From the NCBI GenBank assembly GCA_011033025.1, contig WFMF01000086.1, positions 310,001-374,000 of the forward strand: a DNA stretch of 64,000 nt, written 5' to 3'. Origin of the DNA: Beroe forskalii (lineage: Eukaryota > Ctenophora > Nuda > Beroida > Beroidae). The first letter of the stretch is position 1; each line of letters opens with the position of its first letter. The notes beneath the pieces were generated by a model. The model was not told the origin of the DNA, made no database searches, and saw only the letters and a program-made list of their open reading frames with translations. The translations under genes and the position numbers were made by a program. Below are positions 31,590 through 42,636 of this stretch, piece by piece.

Positions 31590-32600
31590 TCCCACTCTAA
31601 TGGATCACCTTCCGACTGAAGCTGAATTTTTAGGATCTGCTCTTTTGAGTTTTGATTTAATTGACAGCTCTTTAGAATTTAGGTCATGAACTTTAATAAT
31701 ATCTTCTAACAACATTCCAGATGAGAGGCTTGCATAATAAATAAATTCATTTGAGGGGGCAGGAGTTACCAGTAAAGTTGATTTGTTAGCTCGCTGTGAG
31801 AACTTGAGGAGTTCAAAAATACTTATTGGGGTTCTGAATTTGAGAATTTAAATATATCATTAGCACAGTGATAAACATACAAGTTTCTGACATTATTGAC
31901 TTAGAATTAAATAAGGGTTTCGTGTGTTCACGTTTATAGAACTCAGCACTTAGTTCTTGTTGATCAAATTCACGAGTTCTTGCACAAGTTTTGAACTTAT
32001 CTGCAAGCTTCTTTATCTCCAAACAAAATTCTCATGCACTTTTTTTGCATTTTGAATAAAGCATCAATTTTGTAATTTTTTTCGCCGCCCCATACAGTTA
32101 TACCATAGGCAAGGTGACTTTCAAAGAGAGTGTAGTATATATCTTTATGAAGTTCAGCCGGAATGTTGTCTTTATTGAGTTTATGATTCCTGCACTACAA
32201 GAAAGCTTTTTAGATAGCTTAGTTATGGGAGCATTCCAATTGAGATTTTCATCAATTATTACCAAGAAATTTTGTTTCTGTTGCTCGTTCACAGCAATGT
32301 CCTGTATTTTCACTGTAAATTTAAGACTATCCTCCTCAGTTCCCATTGGTTTGAAGTCAATGAAGCAGCACTTGGACATATTAATATGCAGTCTATTCAA
32401 TAACATAAGTACTTAATGACTGTAGTATTTTGTTAGCCTGTTGATATGCAGTTTCCTTGTTCCTTGCAGTAATAAAAAATATTAGTGTCAGTCAGCAAAT
32501 AATATAAACTCTGAATTATCATCTACTTTTGAGATATCATTGATGTATCAAAATAACAGTGGTCCAGTAGCAGCTTCCCTGTGGGACTCCAAATATGACT
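31590..32600 (-). pseudogene. jockey/CR1-like LINE ORF2 fragment
   Basis: Minus-strand pieces in order: GVPQGSLxGP-like at about 32590, YIxDISKVDDNSEFILFAD at about 32530, NIFITARNKETAYQQANKIL at about 32460, LHINMSKCCFIDFKP and FLVIIDENLNWN (32400-32240), YGxxxWGG at about 32090, and a C-terminal tail to about 31590. Frames are broken. Same family as the LINE at 20134-24063, opposite orientation. Confidence 0.7.
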
Positions 32601-33356
32601 GGGAGGTTATTGGATGTATCTCAAGAATGCTCACATATTGCTTTCTGTCGGATAAGTAACTTTCGATTAGCCTTTGTGGCACTCCACGTATGCCATAAGT
32701 TTCTAAGTTTAGTGTATAAAATTGTGTGTTTGGTCAGTTTGATTATTCTATGCACTATTAAAACTCATATATTTCGGAGTTATAACATTTTGAAATACAG
32801 AACATGGGATTAATTAGCCTCAAGAATTTAACATACGATATGAGCAATATTATTTGATTGGATGTGAAATTAAATTTTCTTTTTCTTGAAATTTTCTTTT
32901 TCTTGAGTATTGGATCAGGATGCATGCCACTCTCATTAATTTCATTAATGTGCAATGTTAAAGGACACAAATAAACCAGATCCATCCAATGGTCCTCTAC
33001 TTCTCTTCACTAAGTGTTTTGCTTAATTTCTTGATTCTTGGAGTACAAACAAAGACTAAAGAGCAAGTTTCAGTTTCATTCAGGCAGGTGGTCGCTGCAC
33101 CTGACGGTGCTATACCCTGGTACCCGGGGGTGACTGCTGAGTGCTGGGGGCCTACCTCATAAAAAGCTCTCACAATTTAAACACCCCGAAAGCTGAGGTA
33201 GGTATTGGACGGAAGATGCCTGCACACCACTCATCTTGGTGTGACTTAGATCCTGCTGCTCTCATTGCATTACCTAAAGGGATCATGTTGGTGTTCAAGT
33301 ACAGAGTTGGAGAAAAGTCTTGCAGATTGATGTCTTGAAGAAAGATTTCTTTTTAA

Positions 33357-33794
33357 GGGATCGTTCACATATTACATAATCAATTTTTGGCCATTTTCAA
33401 CCTCCCTCCCTCCCCCTCGTAATCAAAGCCCAACCCCCTCTCTCATGAGGAGAATATTACGTAATCATAGCTTAACCCCCCCCCCCCACCTTTTTGAGTA
33501 GAAAATGAATGAAATGGACAGTTTAAATACTTTAAAATTGATTATGTTTCAACTTTGGAAAAATTTATGAAAATATTGAGGTAAGTTTTAAAAAATGGTG
33601 TTCTTGAGTTGGTTTTCTGAAAATTTTGCTAAAAATACCAAGAATTTGTGGCAAAAAATGTCAAAAATTGTGTCAAAAATTGTAAATTTTGACTATGTAA
33701 TCAACCACCAAACCCCCCTCCTCATAAACAAATGTAATCATTTGAAACCCCCCGGCTCCCCCCCTAGGTGATTACGTAATATGTGAACAATCCC
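33357..33794. mobile_element. PIF/Harbinger-like MITE with TAA target duplication
   Basis: The inverted ends GGGATCGTTCACATATTAC and GTAATATGTGAACAATCCC are about 26 bp long and are flanked by TAA on both sides (33354-33356 and 33795-33797). A 3-bp TWA duplication is typical of PIF/Harbinger. The interior is C- and A-rich without coding. A partial relative starts at 59471. Confidence 0.75.
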
Positions 33795-34306
33795 TAATTC
33801 AAAAAGAAAATTATTCAGTAGAAGAATTAATTGATCAATTAATAATTAATTGCAGCATGTATAATTCAGCAGTTTCACATAAATCCAGGATACCAAATCT
33901 TGGTTTCTGAATCTGCCAATATAATATTAGTTCTGGGTCTGACCATTCCAATATAATATAGAGCTGGGATAGTTATGTGAATGTGGTTGTTTTATTCTGA
34001 ACATTTGTTTTATTCTGTTTGAAAGTGTTAGATATATTCATTCATGAAGTGAAAAATTACTTTAATCTACTCACTGAGTTTAATGCTAAGTCAATATTTT
34101 ATGTTAAATGATTACAATAAATATCAATTGTCATAATGTGATTGATTTTCCTGATTCAACATTTCAAAAATAATGTTCTTTAGCAATGCTGGCCGAGGAC
34201 AGATGCTATTGTTTTGCTTCTGTCACCAGCAAAGTCCATATTACTAACCATAAGCAATGTTATGAATAATTATTATTAATCAATTGTAACTGTTAACTTT
34301 TTGCAG

Positions 34307-34923
34307 ATACCAATATGACAAAACAGTTAGAAAAACAGATGTTTAACCTTAAGTTTGCTGCCAAGCAACTGGAGAGAAATGCTAAGAAGTGTCAAAAGGA
34401 AGAGAAGGCAGAAAAGTATAAGTTGAAATGTGCAATTGAAAAAGGAAATATGGAAGGTGCAAGAATTCATGCTGAAAATGCAATTCGACAAAAAAGTCAG
34501 TATGCAAATTTCCTCAGAATGGCTTCACGAGTTGATGGTGTTTGTAGCAGGGTTCAAACTGCTATTGCAATGCAACAAGTAACTGGAAACATGGGAAGTG
34601 TGGTTAAAGGCCTTGACTCAGCTATGAAATCAATGAATTTAGAAAAGATGCAGCAATTGATGGACAAATTTGAAAAGCAGTTTGAAGATATGGATGTCCA
34701 AAGTCAAGCTATGGATCAGACTATGAGTAACACAGTAACATTATCTGTTCCAGAGGATTCTGTTGATTCTCTCATGCAGGAAGTTGCAGATGAGCATGGC
34801 TTGGAAGTTGGGGTGGAACTTGGTGGGCATTCCATACCAAATTCCTCTGTGGGAACAACATCACATGCTAATGCTGAACAGGATGAGTTGTCTCAAAGAC
34901 TTGCAAGACTTCGACAACAGTAA
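34307..34923 (+). CDS. CHMP1: CHMP1 (charged multivesicular body protein 1), ESCRT-III subunit
   Basis: The frame from ATG 34315 encodes 202 residues, the usual CHMP1 length. It begins MFNLKFAAKQLERNAKKC after a short head, followed by EEKAEKYKLK, GNMEGARIHAENAIRQK, NLEKMQQLMDKFEKQFEDM and the C-terminal MIT-interacting motif DELSQRLARLRQQ, all as in CHMP1A/B. CHMP1 polymerises on endosomal and midbody membranes and recruits VPS4 and spastin through the C-terminal motif. The frame starts eight bases after a splice acceptor (TTTTTGCAG, ending 34306), so an upstream exon holds the 5' UTR or the first codons. AATAAA signals lie at 35046-35051 and about 35195. Single coding exon, intact. Confidence 0.93.
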
Positions 34924-35045
34924 ATATTGAACTCTCCTATGATTTTTATGAAGACATAGAATTGAACTCAGCTGCAAATGTACTATACATATACGTTGAA
35001 ACCAACACCGACATATAACAGAAGATGAAGGGTTCATTATTTTAG

Positions 35046-35051
35046 AATAAA
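35046..35051 (+). terminator. poly(A) signal of CHMP1
   Basis: AATAAA 123 bp after the CHMP1 stop; a second one follows near 35195. Confidence 0.6.
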
Positions 35052-35209
35052 TCTTAATAAACCTCATACTACCTTGTACTAGTATGCTTTATTGCTACTT
35101 GGTGTATCAATATTATTGTATAAGTACTCTTTCTCTTATCAGTTGCCAAGTCAATTTGATGAAAAGCTGATTATATGCATATTCTTTCTTAGTTAATAAA
35201 ATGATTTGT

Positions 35210-37200
35210 AATCAGAACTGAAAGGGACTTGTGTGATTAGATTCTCATATATTGATCAACCAATGGCCAGGAAGGTATAATGAGCTACCCTATTTTCTAG
35301 GCCGTGTTATGGAGGAAGTTGGACTATCCAAAGTAAGCATCTTTTTTGAGTTAAAAAGCAGATACATTTTGTTTGTAATTCAGATGTAGATGCCTTTCCA
35401 TAAAGCAGATGTCTGCTCTAAGATTATAGAGAGGACATTTATATTTGTCTACCTGTCCTCTTTGTATGTGGATTGGTATAAAAGTAGTGTCATTTGGCGC
35501 CCATACACAGTATTCAGTATGTCTCTACAACAGAAACACAGAGGCAGTCTCTGAGGATTCCTCTAGATAGTTCCTGATTGAAAGGAATGCCCTGACGCAT
35601 TTGTCTCTAGCTCCTATACAATGCCTATGAAACTGGCTTTATTGTACCCAATCATTTGGAAGTGCTGCTCCTGTGAGAAGTGTAAAGGTATTCAAACATA
35701 CACTGACCTGGCAGGAAGCCAACTCTCCTTCCTTACCTTGATCTCTTACCTTGTAAGCACACTAGAGCTAGGTTATCATCTATTGTAATCAGAGGTCACA
35801 TATTTACTTTAGAAGCAGGCGTCTGCTTTAGTGCTTTATGCGTATGTCCTTTTTGAGCAAACACATTATATGTCTGTTTCTGGACTCAGTAGTTTCTCTA
35901 CACTGCCATCTTTGAATCTTAATAATCTTCTATGGATTTTTCATACTTCTCATGTGTCAGTATTTTTCTTGATTTTAGTGTTTAAACTTTAAACACTACT
36001 TTATTCAATCAAATGTGTGATTATGAACTTGGTACTTTGGTATGAAAATTTATAAAATTTTAGAAATCAATTCAATATCTTGTTATTAAAACTTATTTTT
36101 TCACTGCTCAAGAGCTGTTTAGTGTTTATCAATAACCAACAATTTAAATACTTTTTTGTTCTTCAGTTGATAGGATCTATATTTTTCAAAGACTGATATC
36201 TTGGCAATGTATATAAAATTAAATTTCAATAACAAATATTTTTGTCTACTGTCTTGAATACCTGATTAAAATTCATTTCTTGTGCTTATTCAATTTAATT
36301 TTTCATATGAAGCTAAAATAAAAACATTACAATGCTTAATATAGTAATTAGTTTTTTTTTTTATTATTAGAGATGATTAAGAAAGATTTCAACTAGTTGT
36401 TGCTCTGATTCTGTGCAATGCTGTCATACCACTATTAACTAATTGATCTTTTTTACTAGTTATCACTCAACTCAATAAAATTGATTTTGAGGCCTTGATT
36501 GAATCAGTGCTATTGAACTGTAAATTTGTATTGTGGGGTCTGGAATAATTTTCAGTGAATGTTACATGGTATCCCTGAGCACTGTTAGCAAAGCAACATC
36601 AGAGTTCAGCACTATCTGCTGCAAGTGGCACTCCCTCCTCTCCTACCCTTTCCTTGACTTTGTTCATGGATGATCCTCAACAGTTTGTATGATTGCTTAT
36701 TTTCAACGTTGGTCCTTGGGAGCTAATTAAATAATTTAGAAATTAGGCTGAGAGCACGAGGGCAGAATGAAAAAGAATTTTTTCTAAAAGACTGCAGCTT
36801 ATATACACAAACCTTATGTGTCCCACATCGTATCCTGATTAGCACCTGATTGCTTGATGGCTGATTCAGGGGCATCTAGCTAGATTTTTAAAAAGGAGGC
36901 GGTGAGTTACATTCACAACCTGTTGAATGATTTATTTTGCTTGAATCAAAGCTTTCATCTCAACAAAATTAACAAAATTTTCATATTGTCTTTCCAAAAA
37001 GGGGAGGCAGCCGCCTGTGTCACCTCCCCCTGGCTACACCCCTGGGCTGATTGCCCCTAGATCTGCTTAGGTCCATCTTAAGTCCACCATAGGTCTGCCT
37101 TAGGTCCGTCTTAGATTCACCTTAGGTCTGCCAAAGTTGATTCAGTATTCCTCCAGACTGCCAAAGTGTCATCTTACTATATATAATGCGTGTTGTTAAT
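35210..37200. other. intergenic, nothing recognised
   Basis: AT-rich sequence with ordinary low-complexity runs. I see no coding exon, RNA gene or clear repeat until the TATATA tract at about 37200. Confidence 0.4.
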
Positions 37201-37214
37201 GTATATATATATAT

Positions 37215-37860
37215 GGATAGCCAAAAACAATTGAAAATTGTTTGGGTTACGCAGCCACTCCAGTACCTAAAATTATACGATTAAAACTATTGATATGAGT
37301 TTAAATCGCAGCCTGTCCGTGGCGGTGTGCTTTGGTTACTAAGAAATAAGCAGAACTTAACATTCATCAACTCACTGCCGTTTGAATCTCCTTCAGTTAA
37401 CTAATTAAGCGTGAGTGGACGCGTAAAGAAAGTACCTATAATTTCTAGCATTCTTTGAAGGGTGTTTTCACGTGAAAAGTGCTTGAACGCATGCTGAAAT
37501 TAATTCTACGTTCATCCCTATTTGATGATTGAAATCGTCATCTTTTAGCGACTTTGAGGGCGATTGCAATGTAAAAAACGAGTCCACTACTTTAATAATG
37601 CCGTTAGGAAACACGTCACACTTATTATGGTTGGAGTGACAACATCGCGATTGTGAATATATTCGACAAGAATGAAGTAGAACGGGTGTACTGTGTAATA
37701 AGCTCACATCATATGCGTGACCAAGATATTTCTTGGTAACCAAAGCACACTGCCACGGACAGGCTGCGATTTAAACTCATATCAATAGTTTTAATCGTAT
37801 AATTTTAGGTACTGGAGTGGCTGCGTAACCCAAACAATTTTCAATTGTTTTTGGCTATCC
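37215..37860. mobile_element. MITE with 125-bp near-perfect terminal inverted repeats
   Basis: Arms 37215-37339 and 37736-37860 are reverse complements with about one mismatch. The ends are GGATAGCC and GGCTATCC. ATAT flanks both sides, but on the left it lies inside a TA microsatellite, so the duplication is ambiguous. The 396-bp centre has no recognisable coding. High arm identity suggests recent activity or gene conversion between arms. Confidence 0.8.
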
Positions 37861-37950
37861 ATATCACTCTTTTTTGGCATAAAACTTACGACAATCAGTT
37901 CAAGTTGTGATAATTGCTACTGCCAAGAACTTTCATGCTCTAAACGTGAG

Positions 37951-38600
37951 AATTACGTCACTATCATTCTTACTTTTTCAGTTATAGGCGATAATTACTT
38001 TAATTGGCCAATTAACGAATTAAGCGGCGGGCAACTGGTACTTAGATTAAACGAATAAATCGTAATTTCGACGTAAGTTACTGATGCCGTAGAAATTAAG
38101 TCGCTATCATTCTTACTTTTTCACTTATAGGCGATAATTACTTTAATTGGCCAATTAACTAATTAAGCGGCGGGCAACTGGTACTTAGATTAAAAGAATA
38201 AATCGTAATTTTGACGTAAGTTACTGATGCCGTAGAAATTAAGTCGCTATCATTCTTACTTTTTCAGTTATAGGCGATAATTACTTTAATTGGCCAATTA
38301 ACTAATTAAGCGGCGGGCAACTGGTACTTAAATAAGACGTACAAATCGTAATTTTGGCTTTAGTTAGTGATGTCGTTGGAATTAAGTCGCTATCATTCTT
38401 ACTTTTTGAGTTATAGGCGATAATTACCTTAATTGGTCAATTAACTAATTAAGCGGCAGGCAACTGGTACTTAAATTAGACGTACAAATTGTAATTTTGA
38501 TTTAAATTAATGATGCCGTTAGAATTGAGACGCTAACATTTTAACTTTTGGAGTTATGCGCGATAATCACTTTAATTGGCCAATTAACCAATTAAGGAAT
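37951..38600 (+). repeat. tandem array, exact 143-bp period, five copies
   Basis: The mark AATTAAGTCGCTATCATTCT (AATTACGTCA in copy 1) starts at 37951, 38094, 38237, 38380 and 38523, always 143 bp apart. Each unit contains TTGGCCAATTAACTAATTAA, a near-palindrome, and GGCGGGCAACTGGTACTTA. The last copy is the most diverged. Confidence 0.9.
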
Positions 38601-38951
38601 CGTCAATTTAAAATATTATATGGCCTAATGCACGCACATCATTCTAAAGTTTCATATGCCGTTTAGATTGTGATTCTATCTTTTATGGTTCTCGAGAACA
38701 CTCAAACACAATTTTTATCATCGAGTCGGGTCGGGTCGTCGTAGTCCATGTTCTAATTTTTGATAAAATAGCGTTTTTTTGATAATTTATTGTGAGAAAA
38801 CGACGCGGTCGATTTTCATGAAATTTACAGGGTTTATTCATGTTATGGACTACGCCTGTACAAATTTTCATGACCATCAGATTGAATTAACATGTTAAAA
38901 CGCGACTCGAAAATCGCGATTTTCGCGATTTACTGTATTTTTTATATAATA

Positions 38952-39232
38952 GGCGCTGGCAAACGTATTTTTCAATACTTGAAAAACGGTTCCGCTACCA
39001 CTTTTAGCACTTCATGCTGGTACTACTGGCTTGTTAGGAGTGTCTGACCAGCAGTCTCGGCCCTTCGGGCCGGGACTGCTAACCTATTAGCTGCCCTCGG
39101 CCCTTCGGGCCGAGGGCATCTGCCCTTCGGGCAGATGCTCTCGGGCTGCATCCCCGGCCCTTCGGGCCGGGGATGCTGACTCTCGGATGCCCTCGGGTTT
39201 TTTTTCCGTGGCTGCGGGCGCTTGCCAGCGCC
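38952..39232. repeat. cluster of four GC-rich hairpins with CCC-TTC-GGG cores, inside an 11-bp inverted repeat
   Basis: Hairpins: 39051-39079 (13-bp stem with one T-G), 39093-39117 (11 bp), 39116-39138 (10 bp) and 39148-39176 (13 bp). The stems differ outside the shared CCC-TTC-GGG core, yet each is self-complementary. A further stem GGGCGCT/AGCGCCC lies at 39216-39233. GGCGCTGGCAA at 38952-38962 is the exact complement of 39222-39232, so the whole cluster can be enclosed. The surroundings are AT-rich. Confidence 0.8.
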
Positions 39233-39340
39233 CTGATTTATTTATATGTGGCGATTCATTTTCAAGTTAGCATCGAAATTATCTTTTAATCGTGTTGTAA
39301 GAAAGTTATAATAAATCAGAAAAATAAAGAATTTTTTTGA

Positions 39341-39790
39341 GGTCACCCTGAGGGGAGTGGGGGGCCACGCCCTTTTTTCGCAAAAATTAAACTTTCGAAT
39401 TTTTTCAAAATTCCTTCGCCATTGAGTTGCTTATCATGAATAAAAATTTTGAGAATTTTGTCCGAATTATTGGGTCACTCTGAGGAGCGTGGGAGGCCAC
39501 GCCCTTTTTTTCGCAAAAATTAATCTTTCGAATTTTTTCAAAATTTCTTCGCCATCAGGTTGCTTATGATGAATAAAAGTTTTGAGAATTTTGTCCGAAC
39601 TATTGGGTCACCCTAAGGGGCGTGGGAGGCCACGCCCTTTTTTCGCAAAAAAAATAGATTTTCGAATTTTTTCAAAATTCCTTCGCTATGGAGTTGCTTA
39701 TGATGAGTAAAGGTTTTGAGAATATTGTCGGCAATATTGGGTTACCGTTGGGGGCGTGGGAAGCTTTTTTTCGCAGAAAGTTTCGAATTT
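39341..39790 (+). repeat. tandem array, about 132-bp unit, three and a half copies
   Basis: Unit starts (GGTCACCCTGAGGGG-like) are at 39341, 39473, 39606 and 39739. Each unit has GGCCACGCCC, TTTTTTCGCAAAAA and TTCGAATTTTTTCAAAATT. The last copy is truncated. Confidence 0.85.
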
Positions 39791-39891
39791 CCCCTTCAAA
39801 CTCGCACGGTCAAATCACTGTCAAAGGGACATGTGGCCGTTAGCTCATGCGGCGGCCATCATTCGCCGTCCGTAGGAGGGGAACCGACTAG

Positions 39892-40202
39892 TGATTATAA
39901 TGAAAATGATGCTTTATGATATTCGTGTTTCAAAATTTATTTGTTGACTGTAGAAATAAATTTTCATAATGATTTATTAATTTACTGATCTAAATCACGA
40001 TAATTATACATCTTTTTACCATAAGATAACTTTGCCCAACACTGAAGGATGGCACCATGGCTTTGTTACCGAAAAGAAATCTAAGTTGTTGATTGAGTCA
40101 ATTGGAACATCATCAATACATCAGAAATATAGTACTTCATGTGAAGATGAACTCAACAATGTTAACTCTAGAAAAGATGGATGAAAATTTAAGCACCCCT
40201 CG
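39892..40202 (+). repeat. duplicated 5' region of the kinase-KEN gene, orphan copy
   Basis: It matches 42382-42692 at a constant offset of 2490 bp with few substitutions. The matched part includes upstream DNA and the first coding segment of the kinase (MNSTMLTLEKMDENLSTPR). At 40203 the match stops and a reversed LINE ORF1 fragment begins. The copy therefore has a kinase promoter region without a kinase. Confidence 0.85.
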
Positions 40203-40964
40203 TTTCCCCATTCTGCAGACGTCGATTCGTGGTTTCTCCCCCAACGCATCAAACAGCTCGCCGACCTTAGCACTCGTGTCCTCATTTGCCTCGTCATTCA
40301 GACCGAAAATCATGACATTCTTGCTGCAATCTTCAGTCTTAACAACGTCCTGGACGACTTTCTTCAGCATCGACTGGCTCAATGGCTTCTGTGAGCCTCC
40401 TGTACCACTCTGGACAACTGCACTGAAGGATTTAATCTTTTCTTTCACGGTCTCTCACACTGATGACTGTACAACAGTCTTGACTGAGTCCAACTTCTCC
40501 TGCTTACACTCCAGCAGCTCTGACTGGAGCGAGATGATCTTCTTCTGAGCCTCCAGAAGCTCTGCAGTCACACCACGGGGTGCGTACGAGCTGTCCACAA
40601 CACTACACGTCAGGTCATTCAGCATACAGGGTGTATCAAGCAATAACTCGGACAATCTGTCTTTCTTCAGCTTGCCAATCTTGAAGGGGCTGAGTTCCCC
40701 CGTCCTCTCCACACCGAGCTCCTGCAGTGTCTCTTGGATGTGAATCACACTGCTCTTCTTCAGTTCCTCAAATTCCTCAGGGTCCGACTGTGATGTACTT
40801 GTACGCATTTCAATGCTACACAAGGTTGCACGATGTGCAGCAGTTACAAATCTTAACTGATAAGCGTTGCGATAAGAGAGCAAGAAAATAGCAACGTATA
40901 TGAAAGTGATAATACTGTACTGAGAACGCTCAATATCCAAAAAATATACAAGGGATGCCCGCAA
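40203..40964 (-). pseudogene. LINE ORF1 fragment
   Basis: Read on the minus strand from about 40811 (MRTSTSQSD): a Glu/Lys/Leu-rich coiled coil (AEL-LEAQKKIISLQSELLE), a frame shift near 40450, then KNVMIFGLNDEANED and RIDVCRMGKRG, an RRM-like pattern of LINE ORF1 proteins. It ends abruptly at the junction with the duplicated kinase 5' region. Loss of the 3' side is not how LINEs truncate on insertion, so recombination is likely. Confidence 0.6.
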
Positions 40965-41879
40965 GGAGGTATACTTTCGCCATTACAGTGGAACTTAACC
41001 CTTAACACCCTACTTAAGCTTGAATACGCAGTAAGTAAGACTACCACATCGTTACCACTCTATATGCAATCACGCAGTTTGTTAGAGTATACTTTGTTTG
41101 CACTATTTCGGATATCCTTTTAGGGTGGTATCAAAAACAACAAAGTCGACATTTAAAAAAAAGATACATAAGCGTATATTCTCTGCTTTTTGGGCCACTT
41201 CAATGTTCTGTTGAGGGTATCTCATAAGTTCGGTTGACTACCATATCATCGTCTAACACATGGGCAATGAGAAGGCTATGATTGACTTTTTATTGATGAG
41301 TACACTGCTTTAATAAATTTGTTTAAGATCTCACATCACACCCCTGACTCTATAATAGAACTTTAGGATGACAGCAGAATTAGGACCAGACGGTCATTTT
41401 CTAAAGATTCATTTTAAGATCTCAGGAAACTCTGATCTCCCCATCCTGCCATGATGTCTTCATGATGACCGTCATGATGCCATTATGGCCTCCTTATGGG
41501 GTTATATCTTTTTGTTCTTACCAACCTACAGGGCAGGCATTACAATCTCTGGAGTAGAAAGCACTGTTGCAGTCTTCTACCTAGTTGTGTACATTGTTTC
41601 CAGAGTATCGCCACAATACTTGCTCAATGATCTCTTATCTCCGACGATAAATAACTTTCACTGCCAAAAGTAACCAATCATATATACTCACTTACACAGA
41701 TACTAGATAATATGCAGCTAGCGGAACCAGTAACCACCGATAACGGCTCACCAATACTATCACAAACATCAAAAAAAATCATGAATCAAATTATCTCCCG
41801 AAAACTGCTATAATCCCACTATTATAACAAGGAATACAAAACATTCAATAAACAGTATCACAGATAGTTCCTGCACGAC

Positions 41880-42135
41880 CTAACCTGGTGATTTAGCACC
41901 CAGAGTTAGAGGGACAGGCTTTTTCAGCCACACTTACCAAGGGATCAAGGTAGTCAATCTTCGGAGGCGCCCCCGCTCAATTGGTACCCGTCAGGGTATC
42001 ATCACCTGGTGCCCGGTAAGGGGCTTGAGTGCAGCCAGGTGGGTTCCAGTCGAGCTCTCCGTGCTGGAGAGCTGCCATCACCGCAAGGGGAGGGGTGGTC
42101 AGTGAATATTGCCGGAAAAAAAAAAAAAAAAAAAA
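41880..42135 (+). mobile_element. possible SINE or other retroposed sequence with an A tail
   Basis: A GC-rich stretch (about 41960-42115; CCGTCAGGGTATCATCACC, GGTGGGTTCCAGTCGAGC, which loosely recalls a tRNA B box) ends in a run of about 18 A at 42117-42135. No target duplication was found. Confidence 0.35.
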
Positions 42136-42636
42136 GTGCATCCTATTTCACACCCTATGGTGAATAGAATTAGTCAGACAAAGTTTTGCATTTGTGGGCC
42201 TTTTACCTACTTATTTAACACATAGCAAAAGCCATCTACCTATAGGTTTATTTTACACATTGAACAAAAAAGAATGTCTATACATTTTTGTTACATACAT
42301 TTGAATTATGTATTTAAACATTTCCTTTATGTGATCTTAATAAGTGGATCTTTTCTGAAAGATTTAGTAATAACCATTTCATGATTATAATGAAAATGAT
42401 GCTTTATGATATTCGTGTTTCAAAATTTATTTGTTGACTGTAGAAATAAATTTTCATAATGATTTATTAATTTACTGATCTAAATCACGATAATTATACA
42501 TCTTTTTACCATAAGATAACTTTGCCCAACACTGAAGGATGGCACCATGGCTTTGTTACGAAAATGAAATCTAAGTTGTAAATTTAGTCAATTGGAACAT
42601 CATCAATACATCAGAAATATAGCACTTCATTTGAAA

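Noticed and set aside
37951-39790. Regular arrays considered as CRISPR-like
   Set aside because: Units are 143 and 132 bp of fully repeated sequence without unique spacers, in a eukaryotic genome.
40093-40548. 151-codon plus frame as a gene
   Set aside because: It joins the duplicated kinase start to the antisense side of a LINE ORF1 fragment and is a chimera.
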